Assembly: GCF_021917145.1 (NCBI RefSeq)
Contig: NC_061061.1
Coordinates: forward strand, 15,453,484-15,517,483
Origin: Hypomesus transpacificus
Lineage: Eukaryota > Chordata > Actinopteri > Osmeriformes > Osmeridae
DNA: 64,000 nt
Direction: 5' to 3'
The position numbers were made by a program, and so were the translations under genes. This document shows positions 42,101 through 55,399 of the stretch, piece by piece (position 1 is the stretch's first letter; each line of letters opens with the position of its first letter). The notes beneath the pieces are model-generated. The model was not told where the DNA came from, did no database searches, and saw only the letters and a program-made list of their open reading frames with translations.

Positions 42101-43358
42101 CAGGACACAAAGAGTTTGTATCCGCTCCCTCACAGCTACAGTCCAGACTAAAAGCACTGAGTCCCGTCTTCTTCACAAGTAGATACTGCAGGTTAAAGCT
42201 GTCCCCTGAATTTGTAGTGGGCCTGAAGCCGTTGCTACTAAGAGTGTGGGTCTGAGGGAAGGAGTTCCTGAGTTTGGGCTTAGTGTCTGTGTGTCGAGGA
42301 CAGAGGGTAAGGTATGGAGGACTTGGGCTTATGTAGGTTGGGACCAAGGAATGGAGGCAATGGGCTGCTCAACAAGTGCCGGGAGCGACGGTTGAGGCAC
42401 CAGCGTGGCTGGAGGTTATGGTGGGCCTGCCTCTTATGATGCTATAACGCGCTCTGAGGCACTGTCAGTCAGAGAGGCCCAGTGAAATGGTACAACAATG
42501 GCTAACTGCTGATATCACAGGCAATGTGACCTGGGTTAGGTAGCCTCTCTGAAGCGCAAGACAATTCCACTCTCTAGTCTGCTGTTGCTAGGAGCAACCA
42601 GGCAAACTGCAAGAAACCCCCAACTCCCCACCCTGCCGTCTTCTATCTGATGCTGCTGTTCTGCACCCCACCTGGACTTTAACCGTGTGTGTGTGCGTGC
42701 GTGTGTGCGTGTGCGTGTGTGTGTGTGTCTGTGCGTGTAAAAGAGAGAGATACCATTTATATCTATGTAAGTGTGCACCAAGAGTAGCTTCAGCCTGACC
42801 TGCTTTCTATTGCGAAGTGAGAGAGACAGAGAGAGAAGGAGAGAGACAGAGAGAGAAGGAGAGAGAGACAGAGAGAGAAGGAGAGAGACAGAGAGAGAGA
42901 ACAGATGGACAAGGGGATAGAGAGGGGATGGCAGGAGTGAGATAAATAATGAAAAGAAAGGCAATAATAACCAGAGAGAAAAGTGTACACAAGAGGTAGT
43001 AAGCTGGTGATTTTATGTGGAGAGAGAGAGAGAGAAGTGGAATGATGTTATGTGGGCTGTCAAGATTAAGACAGTTAGCTGTGTATTTACGTGCCTGTGT
43101 CTGTGTGCTTGAAGGAGAGAGGTGGGGGAATGGCATAGAGGCAGTAGTTCTTAAAATAGCCTTTACTCCATGATGGTTGCCAGCCTTGGTCAACACTAGT
43201 CTAATGTATGTTTCTATGGATGGAAACATGTTTACTGAATATGCGTTCTTCTGTCTGTCTGCTTGTTTAGCTGCTTGTTTGTCTTTCTGCTTGTCTGTTT
43301 GATTGCTTTGTTTCTTGTCTACCGACATGTCCCCATGTCTTGTCTGTCAGTCTTCCCA

Positions 43359-43554
43359 CCTGCCTGTCTGTCACACAGTCTGCATGCCTGCCTGTCTGTC
43401 TCACAGTCTGCACGCCTGCCTGTCTGTCACACAGTCTGCACGCCTGCCTGTCTGTCACACAGTCTGCACGCCTGCCTGTCTGTCTCACAGTCTGCACGCC
43501 TGCCTGTCTGTCTCACAGTCTGCACGCCTGCCTGTCTGTCTCACAGTCTGCGCG
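43359..43554. repeat. 28-bp minisatellite, 7 units
   Basis: Seven head-to-tail 28-bp units start CCTGCCTGTCTGTC and continue TCACAGTCTGCACG or ACACAGTCTGCACG. The spacing is exact, and the last unit ends GCGCG. Confidence 0.97.
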
Positions 43555-43768
43555 CCTGATTGTTTACTGACTTGCCTGTGACTGTATCTTCCCGAGGTGA
43601 ACACTGGGCAGCAGTGGGATCCGACTGAGAGAACGGCAAGTGCAGGAAACTCGGCAAACGTTCTGGTTTAAAGTGATTCTGTGTGGTATTTTGTGTCTGT
43701 CTCTCTCAGGCTCTTAGGGCCTCACTGTCGTGCATGTTGTCTTCTAGAGCAGTCTATGCATACTGTGC

Positions 43769-43799
<31 letters not shown>

Positions 43800-44062
43800 C
43801 AAGTGTGTGTTCATGCACTGTTGACTGCCTGTGAGGCCTGTTAGCTGTAGAGTATGATGATCTAGGGTGAGTGTGTGTGTGTCTGTGTTGTGTGGCTTAC
43901 AGTGTGTATCAGGGATGCTGCTGGGTCACTCTCCTCACTGGGAACAGAAACTGGGTCAGCACTGGAAGAAGAGAGGCGAGGAAGAGGAGAAGAGGAAGAC
44001 TGGAGGGAGAGGAGAGGGTGTGCTAGTAAGAGCACAGGAGAGGATGAGAAGTGGGAAGGAAA

Positions 44063-44145
44063 GAAGGAAGGAAGGAAGGAAGGAAGGAAGGAAGGAAGGA
44101 AGGAAGGAAGGAAGGAAGGAAGGAAGGAAGGAAGGAAGGAAGGAA
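44063..44145. repeat. (GAAG)n tetranucleotide array
   Basis: About 20 perfect GAAG units, purine only on the plus strand. It lies in the dyrk1b first intron. Confidence 0.98.
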
Positions 44146-44610
44146 AGAAACACCTATCAGGCTGCTCACTACTGACCCCTTGGTCTAGCATCCCAGCCTT
44201 GCGCGGCCTTACTCCACAATGGTTACAAACACTAGGCCTGACCAGAGGCCTGACTGATCAGAGCTGTGGACCTGCTAGGTACATCCTCTCCTGTAAAAGC
44301 TTCTTGTCAAGAGGGAATGGGCTTCTGGGGACAGGGGGCAAGAAGCTAGTGGTTAATGGGCTAACGTCAGTTGTGCAGGACACACAGACATGTGTAGACA
44401 GGTGTGGAAGGAGAGGGGACCAGTGGGGGAACAGCAGGACAAGGTGCAGGGAAGGGGAGGTGGGAAGGCGGAGGCAGAGAGGTGGGATCAGGGAAGGAAT
44501 TCCAGGAATCAGGATGCGTGTTATCACGCAAACGAGGGGTATCCCAGGGTTATGCTCTTCACCCTCATTGGCCCAGATTAACCCCTTCCGCATAAACGAG
44601 TTCCACAGAT

Positions 44611-44645
44611 TGTAAGTGGCTTTGGATTAAAAGTGTCAGCCAAAT
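44611..44645 (+). repeat. SINE tail fragment
   Basis: TGTAAGTGGCTTTGGATTAA and the following AAGTGTCAGCCAAAT match the tail of the composite repeat at 13697-14190. No head is left. Confidence 0.6.
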
Positions 44646-46047
44646 AGATTCATTAGCTAGCTCGGCTGTCTGTCTGACCACATGACTGTGGGCGATGGCT
44701 GTCCATCTGGGGGAAGGAAGGAAGATGTCCTGTGGGTGCATACCTGGGCATCCGCACCTCCACCGAGTCATAGGAAGTATCTGTGTGTCTCAGAATGTGC
44801 ACCATGGGTCACGGTCCTCACCGGGAATAAAAACGCTGTATGTGAGTGTGGTTGTGTGTGTGTATGTGTGCGTTTGTGTGTGTGTGCGTGTGGTTGTCTG
44901 CGGGTACGACTTGTCTTCTCTGTGGGAGTGTGAGACAGTGACAGCCCGAGAGTGAGCGTGTGTGTCTGCATGCCTTAACATACCCTTTGCCAGCCTCCAT
45001 GCCAGCTCTAAGCTGGCACAGCAAGAATTAAATAGCCAGAGCTTCTAGAGATTATGGCTGGCTTAACAGAAGATTAATCACATCGTATGTGCAGTATAGG
45101 GTGAATAGAAGAGACGGCTAGAGAGAGTAGAGAGAGAGAGAGAGAGGGTTAGGAGAGTGAGGAAGAGAGAGAGAGAGAGGGCTAAGAGAGTGAGGAAGAG
45201 AGAGAGAGGGTTAGGAGAGGGAGGAAGAGATAGAGAGAAAGAGAGAGAGAGAGGGAGAGGGTTAGGAGAGGGAGATACAGAGAGAGAGGGATTTGGGTTT
45301 TTGACAGTGAAGACTAGAGGAACTAAGTAATGTTCTTTTAGGCCTGTTTCCATTTCTGCCACCTGTGTGTGGATCTGAACTGCGTAAGTAGAAGGGAGAG
45401 GGAAGGTCTTGTTATTTACCATGAGGTTATAGACCACCTGAGCAGTAGGAGTGCCCAGTGACATGAAACAAGCTGATCCTCTTATAACTGCCTGTTGCAC
45501 GAGACCAAAGATCTGACTGTTCGGCGACTAGTTTAGTAAACTGTACCAGTTTCTCTTACAGTCAGGATCCAAAAAACTGACACAGCGCGTGGTTGGCTGG
45601 ACCCTCCTAAATGAGCCAATTACCCACCAATGGGATGATAAGTAGTTGGTATTGATTGGACAGACATCCACCTCGGCCCCTCCCCCTGCAGGAAGAGTCA
45701 CATCTGTGACAGATCCATGTCCATTAACCCCGCCACATACACACACACATGAACACATACACACACGCACATCAATTAACCCCTGGGCCGCTGGCTAATG
45801 GAACGTTAGTCGATACTCTGATGAGCTGGTGGTGTGACACTGGGCATGAGATGAACAATCTGATGAAATGCTGCTTCTCTGACCTGGGTCTTCTGACACA
45901 CACACACACACACACACAAGAGGGAAGTTGCTGTGGGGTTCATGAAGGCTGATGAGGAGGCAATGATAAACCAAGCACAGGCTTGGGACAATATGGACCA
46001 GCACATTCTCAGTTTTATAAGGGAGACGACACAGTTCTGGGAGGAAG

Positions 46048-46115
46048 TTTACATTAAGTCCTTTAGCTCTTATCCAGAGCGACTTACTTACTCACTTACA
46101 GTGAGTACAGGGACA
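46048..46115 (-). repeat. Decayed SINE fragment
   Basis: TTTACATTAAGTCCTTTAGC, CTTATCCAGAGCGACTTAC and GTGAGTACAGGGACA match the tail half of the tRNA-headed SINE in reverse orientation, with a small internal insertion. The head is missing. Confidence 0.7.
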
Positions 46116-49100
46116 AGTTTAGAGTCTACGGAATGAACGTACACGGTGAGTTAGTTTGCACTATGGGTGAAAAGCTTGGTACCATTGTTAGTATCTGTCC
46201 CAGTGTCTGTCTCAGTGATGAGGTGCATCTCTAGGCCATAGAGGTCTCAACGTCCTGTTCTCCAAAGCCTTCCAAGCATGAGTGAAGTCCAATACGTACA
46301 CATTATGACATTATTATTATACGTATCAGTTTTCGATTGGCTGTGTTTGTAGCAACGCGATTCTCCGTGATGAAAGGGTTAGGTCATGTACATATAAAAC
46401 TACAATTGTTGTAACATGGGCTATTCAATAAGGGTTGTTGTACTCATCAACACCAGAACGTGGCTTGAGAGTTATGATGACTGCTATGCCACAGGTGTGT
46501 GCTACGCATAACGTGGAGGCGCCGAAGGCTTTTGAAAAGGATATGCTTGAAAGAGTTAGCTACCGCAAGACCAAGATGTGATGATATACCCGCTCAAAGG
46601 GTTCGGGTCTTCCATTCACAGCTCGGTTTAATTACAACTCTGCCTTTTTCTTAATGTTGATTGGATTGAAGAGAAGCAGCAGCACATCAGTCTCTACCTG
46701 ACCGCCACAACTCTTAACCACAGTTTAGCACAGTCTCTTATCGATCCGAGTAGTACAGTGCACGTGACTGTGTTCATGTGAATGAGCTGCAGTGTCGTGT
46801 GTATGTCTTTTCTGGCTGGACAGTGTGCCATACAGCTGCCTTACTCACAGCTACAGGTGGGTCGCCTACAAGGGACCTGGTTCTCTGCGCTGCCCTTAGT
46901 GCTTGAGTGTGTCTTGAGGGGTGTCTGATAAAGGAGAGGAGGGAGGAAACAAACTATGCTGCATTTATGATCTGAACCAGAGAAAGATGCACGGCATTTT
47001 AACAAGGGTGGTGTGCGTGTGAGAGAGTGTGTGTGTTCTTCACTGTCATGCCGTGGATCGTTGTAATAACTGCTATGGACCACTAGGGGCAGAGGAGGAA
47101 TCTCAACCCAGACTCCTCATTGGCCCCATCTTTTGCCTTATTTACCTATTTGGGGTATCTGAGATGTTTGTGTGCATGTGCCAGATATGTATAAGTGTGT
47201 GTATGTGTGTGTATGCGTGTGTTTTTTATTGAAAGAAAGGATTGTATATGGCAGTAGATGTATGACTGTGCAGTTAGATTGCCTGTGTGCATTTGTCACA
47301 CCTGGAATCGTGCCATTAGCTCTGATGGGAACATCCCAGACGTTAACCTGATCAGCATGTAAACTCTGCATGACCCAGGCGCTCAGCAACTTTTTAATCT
47401 GCACTGCATTGTGACATAAAATAGCTTTGTAACAGTCCGACTCCCTCACAAGCATCCCATAGATACAGATTCACAGCATACACAGCATCATCATCAGCCT
47501 GCTAGTGTTGCTGGGGCTGGAAGACAGGCAGGCTGTGTGTGGTGTAGGCAACAGCGACACCTCTCTCTCTATCTGGCATGTCTGTCTTGTCTGCAAGAAT
47601 GGATGAGCGCTTTGCTTTTCAGGGGAAAGGTCGCAAGGGGAAGGAGGGGGCCGGGACGAGGGAGGGAGGGAGGGAGGGGGAGGCTGGGGGAGGGGGGGAG
47701 CCTCATCAGGGATTAGCAGTGGGGATTCTCCTCTGTCTCTACACAGAAGAGGGTCAGCCGTAAGCACACAGACACGTGCAGATTGATGCGCTCAGGCTGT
47801 GTCTCTCTCAGTCACCCCCCCCTTACCACCACCACCCCCCATCTCTAACACACACACACAAACATACATACACATTTTCTGTGACACACTGACAGACACG
47901 GATACTGTATGTGTTCACATGGGTGTGTCTGTTGTAGGGAAGGGGGGGTCATCCGTCTGAAAGGTTTAGTTCACAAAAGGGTTGGGTATGAAAAGGGAAA
48001 TAATCTTTAGGCGTTCCAGTTATCTCAGGACACAAACAGGGTAGATAATAGAAATATAGTCTTAAGTGTAGACAATATAAATATACATAGGATTTTAAAA
48101 CGTATTAGCAAAATGAAGAAATGGAGGGATTTATGAAAAATGTGGGTTTGGCACACTCTTAACCCCCAAACCGCACGCTGAGGCAATATTGTCATATATG
48201 ATACACAGTAGTTTACATTAGAACAGTTGACACGATTTGCTAACTGCTATGTAAGAACAGTTGTTTATTCAGTTACAGGTGTGTGACATAATCATTCTCA
48301 GACGTCTCTACAGTCTTCGGGTCTGTTGCAACATGGTGTGTGCTTCGTGTCCAGCATTATTACAAGTGACGGTGTGTGTATTTTCTACCCCTCCACATCA
48401 CCTGTTCTTCCTGGGACCACCCTTCTCTATTAATAATCTCAATATCAGCCCCCCCTTCACCAGGCAGGCAAGCTCCCCCTGCGCCTGGGCAGCTTGGAAG
48501 AACTCGCATGGCACTAGCAACATTGAGCCATTTCTGGCACATGTAACTTCAATCTCTGCTGCACAATATATAGTACACCAGGAAACAACATCAGCAATGG
48601 AGGTTTTTATGAGGGGGGGGGGGGGGGGGGCAGGGTAGGCCGTGTCAGGCAGGTTATGTCAGGCTTGGGTTGTTGCTGGGTCTCCTATGACAAGCTATCA
48701 TGTGCCTGTGTGTGTTGTAACCAGCTGTAGATGGTGGATGGATTTTTAACCTGACCTGTCCCAGCCTTCCACTGGTCTTTGTGATGTAGACGGACTGCAC
48801 AAAAGATACACTACAGGGCAAAGCGTGAGAAAACTACCTTGTTTCATGTTAACTAGCGAAATTCTGACTGAATACCGTGTTCTCTGGCAAGTTAGAAATA
48901 TTAACGAGATATGAAGATGAATTAAGAACTTTTAACACTATATTTGTAACTTTGTCCACATCTAAAATCTCTTAAGGTGTTTAACTAATAATGCAATAAC
49001 CTTTGAACTAATACAATAACGGAACAGCGTCACTTTCTGGAGTTTCTGCTCCAGAAGTTCTGACTGATTCTGTTTCGTTGTGGTACTGATGATGGAATGT

Positions 49101-49554
49101 GGGTGTCACTCACAAGGAAGTAAAAGTTCTGAACCAATTCTAAAAATGTGGGGGCCTGCGGGTCACACGGCGCCTCGCTGCCTTATTTAGTTGCCTGGGT
49201 TTGGCTGGTGCACCGGCGTGTTGCCAGTGGAAAGTGTCGGCCATGAGAGCTGTGATGTATATTTGGATATTCTGCCTGTAGATAGGGAGGTTGAAAATAC
49301 AGCAGAGGCGCATGTGATTCGTTGTTGGTAAGCATACCATCCCTCCCCGCCGCATCGTTGGGGAAAATCTATGCTTTTCTTTTGATTCCGCGCAACCGCA
49401 ATATGAAAGGAGAATTTGCTTTAGTATACATCTTTAAAAAATCGTCCCTAGGTTTAGCAGAGCTGAAACGCAACCCCGACAACTTCCCCGCAGTGTAATT
49501 GTAATTCGCTACTGTGTTACCCCTCCGTTCCTCTGGCTCTCGATAGATTCTTCA

Positions 49555-49720
49555 GTGGAGTTCGACTACCGTATCTTCCCACTGCATCATGTTTACCTAG
49601 CAACACGCATCACCCGCTGCCGGCTCTCCCATTGGTCATTTGAAAACGCACCCGGGACCAATGGCAGGGCTGTTACCATGGAACAGTGTGTAGTTGCCGG
49701 GTGGAATTTTGCTGCAAGGC
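49555..49720. promoter_or_regulatory. Promoter-like island in the dyrk1b intron (CCAAT, X-box-like sites)
   Basis: ATTGG (49631-49635) and CCAAT (49658-49662) face each other, beside two imperfect RFX X-box-like stretches, TACCTAGCAAC (about 49594-49604) and GTTACCATGGAAC (about 49672-49684). The stretch is GC-richer than its surroundings. No exon with a clear donor was found behind it, so function is inferred. Confidence 0.3.
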
Positions 49721-51005
49721 ACGTGAGTCCCGAAGTCTTCGCCTTGCGTTTTAATCTCGGGTGTCTGGAAGCTTTGCAAACGTGATTTATTGGAACCGAG
49801 TCACATTCTCTCCTGAGAGCCAGCTTACATATACACTTACACATTTATCTATACATTTGTGCGTACACAATCAAAATACTGTTATGACACAGATGCTGCA
49901 GCCTTTCTGTTTGTGCTGTGTTCTCCTCTGCTAGTTATGAGATCGTGGGGACTGAGAACTTGCTGGCTAATTGATTGCTAAACCAAGTTTAGTGTAATGT
50001 TATGATGTTGCTACCTTCACTAGTCTAATATGCTGTGTCACATCAAGCAACATAGATGGAGAAACGGCATTATCAATATTGAGTAACCTAAATTATTAGT
50101 AAAAACAGACAGTGACTATATTTCTTTTTTCATTTAGTAAACAGTGCTTACACAAATCTTAATAGTACATAACTTGTATTTGTCTAAAATTATTTAAACT
50201 GTTGATTTAATAGTATATTTGTATAGTAGTCATAGTTTCTGCAGTTTGTTTTTGTTAGTTTGATTTAGTTAAACCATTCATAACTTGCGACATTGATGCA
50301 GATCATCTTGTCAAACAATTTTACATCATAGTTTGGCACTTGGATAATTAGAAGAATTGGCTTTCAATATGTTTTCAGCTCCCTTTCCAATACATGAATA
50401 CAAACAAATCATTCCTGGGCCAATAGTCATTATACAGTCCTTAACCTTTCTGTGAATATGGTTTAAAGTTTGTATGCACCCCCCTCCACCCCACCTGCAC
50501 AACTAATAAAACATTAGGTTAGACTTGTAACTTGTGATGGGGACAGGTTTCAGAGCACAAGCGGAGATGCTAGTCAGGAAAGATCTGTCTCGAATGCCAT
50601 CTTTCTGTTTGATAAAAAGTTGGAACTGAAATCTACCCATGCAGTATAAGATGACAGCACTATGCAGTGAAGTTAAAGTTGTTTTTTCTTCATAATTTCA
50701 TTTTTTGTTGTTGTCTTGATAGGGGCATACGCATAAAGGGTACAGTGGATACTGAGCTAGATGAATGACGGCATGCTTAACCTCGATTCGTACATCATCC
50801 CCTCCCATATCCCGGTTGCTATTCTTTTTAGGGAGAATAGAAAAACGAACAGTCAACATGAACACGCAGCCTGGAACTCAAAACACACAACCTTCCTCAA
50901 CAACCAATGGTATGCGCCTCCATGCATGTCACAGAGAGTTATTCTCAGGCCTTTCTGAAGACTCATGCTAAGTTAATACAACACTACTTTGCACCACCTC
51001 CCTCA

Positions 51006-51007
<2 letters not shown>

Positions 51008-51053
<46 letters not shown>
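51008..51053. repeat. (TC)n microsatellite
   Basis: About 21 TC repeats form a pyrimidine-only tract on the plus strand in the dyrk1b first intron. Confidence 0.97.
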
Positions 51054-51055
<2 letters not shown>

Positions 51056-51779
51056 ATCCCTCTTTCTCCCTCTATCTCTCTCTCTGACCTCAGACTATTT
51101 CTGGTTAAACTATGGAAGCCTCAAAAAGTTTTAAGATGTCCTTTGTCCCCTAATACTTAAAACAAAAAAAATGCCAACTGTTGATGTACTTAATGATTGT
51201 CTGAAAGTCTACGTGTGTGTTCATGTGTGTCACTCATGGAAGGTGCTAGTCTGTCTATAAGTCCATCATGTCTTTACTCACAACAATAGGTATGTGTCAG
51301 TGTTTCTGTTTCCAGACAATAATGCTTAAATTAATTGGTGTGACAGTTAGGGAACATAAACCAGTTAAATACATTTGTTGTTTTTACTGCATGTTTTTTT
51401 TCTTCTCTGTTGACATTTGGCATTGCTTAACTTGTTAAACATAATTTTTGACAGTGAGTCTTACCCACAAAGTTGTGATGTTTGTGGGACAAATATAGGT
51501 AATACTTAAATTAGTTGTCAGTCTAACTGTGTGGATGATCAGCGTTATTGTTGGTGTTTCTGTGTCGTCTTATTATTAAGTCAGGTTTTAACTTTGTAGC
51601 CACATCGCATTTTTCACGAGACAAAACCAATATTCTTAAGGCATCTGCCAATTATAAAAGCCTTTCCCCGGTCCCTGTTTCTGCATGACTTCGTGTGCTC
51701 CTTCCTCTGGTCACTTTCCCAGCTGCCACCCCCTCCCCCTATCTGCCCTACCTGAGGTCTTTAAACTATTTCCGCGGGC

Positions 51780-52070
51780 ACGTCATTCTGCCTCCGCGAT
51801 GCGTTTGAAGACGACGAAGAGGCAGTGGAACAGGGCAACCTCCTCTTCTGGCTCCGCCCACTGATCCTGGTTGACCAATTCAAGCAGCGAAAGGGACTTG
51901 GTCTGACCAATCGCGCTCGAGCTGCCTGGCGTTGGATAGCAACAGAGCTTGCGAACGCGCACAATGGGGGTAGAGAGAGTGTGGAGCACACGATGAAGGA
52001 AGGCGCGTCAGGGAGAGAGGGGGAGAGGAGTGGAGGAGGGAAGGGTTTGCTAGTGAGCGCGCTTTAGCAC
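51780..52070 (+). promoter_or_regulatory. Promoter-like island in the dyrk1b intron (GC box, two CCAAT boxes)
   Basis: CTCCGCCCA (51852-51860), CCAAT at 51875-51879 and again at 51907-51911, and a half X-box TAGCAAC near 51937 lie in CpG-rich DNA that continues to about 52070. The two CCAAT boxes are 32 bp apart in the same orientation, a spacing typical of NF-Y promoters. It may serve an alternative dyrk1b first exon. Confidence 0.35.
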
Positions 52071-52779
52071 AGAAAAGTTGAAATAATTCTCAAGGACTGG
52101 TGGAACAAAATGAACCTTGCACAAACATCATCACTGGTGAAGGACAGACAACTTGGTTGCCTTCATTACTGTTTTAATAGTGGATGTTAAGAATTAAACT
52201 TTTCTGCTATCAAGGAAACAATGCCATTACTTGATCAGCTTTTCAATAAAGGCTATGACATTTCAAGCTTAAAAAAATTGATAATTGGCTATTGTTTCAT
52301 TGCCAACTTATTTAAATGTACACGATATTTTTTTTTCGCTAATCATTCAACATTTTAGCGGATCACCCAGCCAATTGTCTCACCGGGAAGTTATTTGATA
52401 CTGAATTATATGAGATGACGTTTATCCCGCGTACATAAGCAACAGTGCATCACTGTTTCTAGGACATGGGGGCATTCACGAGGGTTTATATGGGTGATAA
52501 TTTTTATTTTTTTGTATTTTCTACCCAGCGTTGCCCCATCAATGTAGCAGCTGTCTATATATATATATGTTACAGTATATATTTGCCGAGTTACTATACA
52601 TGGAGAGGAGCGGCTTGGTGGCGCAACTAATCCAGAGGGGGGATGAGAAAGGTCTCCGGGTTGACATACATTCTTTTTTTGATATCCCAGTGTTCCACGT
52701 TCACACAATGTAATTCAAATAAACAAGGGGATATAAAACTCTGCGTCATTTCCCCGTGATGTTCCGTGGCTCCCCAGGT

Positions 52780-54904
52780 ATCCCGCTACTTTGAGCGTTT
52801 AAACATTAATGTGCGTGGATCTCGTGGAGCTGCGTCAAGCGCGCCGCTGTAGGAGTGTTCGCCAACACCCCCCCTCCCCCCGCGCCTGCTGAGCCGTTGG
52901 AACAATCCGCATCGCAGGGTGTGGATCCGGAGCCGGCCAGAGAGGCAAGCCAACAGGGAGTACTGAGGGAGAGGGGCGAACTGGAGGAGTTGAAATTGCC
53001 CAGAAAGGATACCATCTCTGCGGTCAATACAAACCAATTATTCGAACGAAAAGGCGGAGGTCTCAAGAAAGAAATCGTTTCTGGATTCATTTGGAGGTAC
53101 AAGCGACAGGATCGAGTGAATAAAAGCGTTGAGCCACACGGAAGCAGGAAAGGACTGCATACACAACTGGGAAAGAGGGAGGTGTCAGTAAATACTTACT
53201 TAGTTTTGTTAATTTTGAACCACATATTGTTTTGTTGTTTTAAAGTCTCGTTGTTATTATCACGTATTTGGACGACCACTCTCAAAACGGAAGCCAATTT
53301 TGGAATCAAGTGACAGTTCAAAACAAGAACATTACAACTGCTCTTAAGAAGTTGCCCGACAGGCGACGTGAAATTACAGTCGATTTTGTCTACGGAGGAA
53401 AGTTTTGCTCAAATCTTTTGGATATACTTATACATAACGTTTTGTTGATCAATTTGGTCACATTTGGAATAGCCCCCGTGAAAGAAAGTGAAAGAACGAG
53501 AAGGCAAAATTGTTGCTGCGTATTAGAACGCGTCTCTGGGTAGACAGAATCAAAATAGAAGATTCACTTGTCAGAGCGTCATATTAGCATGCCCTGACGT
53601 TCAGCTCTCCGGGAGACTTTAGAATATCTTTCAAGAAGAAACTGAACACGTTTAAACTTTTTGTGCCTGTTTATACTCTTGCACATCAGCACTTTGCTTT
53701 ATCGGATTTGTTTTGGATGCACGTGTCAATTTCCTCCTCCCGCTCACGATTTTTTTTTTAACCACCAGCTTTAGGTTGTTGTCACTGTTGTTTTTAGCTC
53801 ACTTCCCCTCTCCGCCCACCCCCCCGACCTGCCAGAGCAGAAGGTCACCAGTTGACATCTGCGGACTCGGCCAGTTCCGTTCAAGGGGAAGGGTATAGCG
53901 GTGAATTTGTCGGTAAGACAAAGACAGAACTCTTCTATTGTGGATGGTGTCTCTCTGAACTGTATCTTTTGAAGTCTCTGGATTATAATAAAAGGATAGA
54001 ATCTGTAAAAAACGGACCGGATGAGAAGGCTGTTCCTAACCTGCTCATTTTATCACTGATTAGTTGGCTGTAGAATACTTCAACGGGATCTAAGGAGCCA
54101 ATGCTATTTTTAGGGAGAGTGATGGGGTAAAATGTGGTAGTTTGAAACTGAGTCCCTCACCCCCACACCCACCACATCCAGGTCTATCTCTGGATCTCCT
54201 GCTCTGAACTGAAAACATAGTGGAGATCCGGTGTCTACCCAGTTACAACTAAAAGCTACCTAGCCGGGTTAACCAAGCTCCTCTCCACGCCTTCATACAC
54301 TTACCAGCTACATCTGCTTGGTCTGCGAGTCAACCCACCGTGGTCAACCCTGGAGCTACTTTTTGACTGGAACAGAAATGGAATGAAACGAAAGCACCAA
54401 GGAACAATGCATGAAACTGCCGCACTAAGGAAGCAAACTTGAGTAACCAAATATTTTCCTTCCCCATGTACACACAGAGAAACATATATCTTGAATAGAA
54501 ATATATCTATAAAGTATATTAAATACATAGTTTAAGTACATATATTTTCACTTCTGAGAGTAAGCGTTGATGCCTGAAACCCAATTAAGCCTTAGATAAC
54601 CATAGTAATAAAGGAGAGCAAAGGAAACACGTGGAGTTTGAAACGGTGCCTTTTGATTTCCTTGGTTCGTACTCCACCACTTCAGGATTGAATTGTTGAC
54701 AGAGAGAAGAACTCTATTTTTTTTCGTGGGAAACCCTGTTGTAAAACTGCCTTTCCGGTTCACACATGAAGTTCTGTTGTTGGATGTATTCTGCTGGACC
54801 GCAGACTCAGTGAAGGTTGATGTGGCTCAGTGCACTCCCCCACCACACAAGAGGTTTGGAAACTCCAACACCTGAACTTTAACTTTGTTTTCTGGGATAC
54901 ATAG
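52780..54904 (+). other. Repeat-poor, moderately GC-rich stretch before the candidate exon
   Basis: About 2 kb almost free of microsatellites, unlike the rest of the intron. A frame starting near 52855 stays open for about 150 codons but resembles no known protein and has a hydrophobic, low-bias 3' half. It could be a long 5' UTR of an alternative dyrk1b transcript. No coding claim is made. Confidence 0.3.
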
Positions 54905-55068
54905 TCCAAACCCCCCGGCATTTCCGATGGTGATCACGTCGGCTGTGGAGGAGAAGCCACAGCCATCAAACAGGATGGTGGCTAACCTGCCGACTGAAAC
55001 CTGGATCAACAACCCGGAGCCGAACCGCTACCTGACACAACCACACCTGCTACGAAAGCCCAACAAAA
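54905..55068 (+). CDS. Candidate alternative 5' coding exon of dyrk1b (47 codons)
   Basis: A stretch flanked by an acceptor-like TTCTGGGATACATAG (ending 54904) and a moderate donor CAACAAAA|GTTAGT (55068/55069). An ATG at 54927 opens 47 codons plus one base (starts MVITSAVEEKPQPSN, ends LLRKPNK) with C/G-rich third positions. The exon ends in phase 1, which is what the dyrk1b exon at 62274 needs; joined, the frame runs without a stop into the dyrk1b coding sequence. The protein is not recognised. Kozak context is weak (C at -3). If it does not splice, the frame stops at 55073 after 48 residues. It could equally be chance. Confidence 0.3.
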
Positions 55069-55374
55069 GTTAGTACCACCGATGTAGTACGCACACGTGC
55101 TTGACTCTTCGTCAACTTTTGCACGTTAACGCTGTGTAGATGAGTCCAGACACAGTTAACACAATCTTGTGTGACGAGGGTCTGTCTACATTGTGTGAAC
55201 AAACTGTCAAAGAGTACTTCTTAACTTCTTTGTCATACCTAGAAGTACTTAACCTTAGCAAATAACCTCGGTCTTTCATCCATACGGCAGTTCAGTTTTC
55301 CCAAAGAACAGGAACGGATGTTGAATGAAAGAGTATTTTTGTGGTGGCTGTTGTTTGGTGCTGTATAGAAGAAT

Positions 55375-55392
55375 GGGGGGGGGGGGGGGGGG
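55375..55392. repeat. G18 homopolymer
   Basis: An uninterrupted run of about 18 G on the plus strand. Length is uncertain in any assembly. Confidence 0.9.
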
Positions 55393-55399
55393 TCGTGTG

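Larger units (their letters stand above)
39190..49440 (+). other. dyrk1b: dyrk1b first intron, left part
   Basis: About 10 kb without a supportable coding exon. It holds GA-rich tracts (42830-42900, 45120-45290), a 28-bp minisatellite (43359-43554), a GAAG tetranucleotide array (44063-44145), decayed SINE pieces (44611-44645, 46048-46115), many GT/CA runs and a G18 run (48613-48630). Open frames here are repeat-driven or lack splice and codon support. Confidence 0.55.

Noticed and set aside
52855-53313. 152-codon open frame
   Set aside because: The first half is proline/glutamate-rich and the second is AT-rich hydrophobic sequence. No family was recognised; kept only as possible leader sequence.
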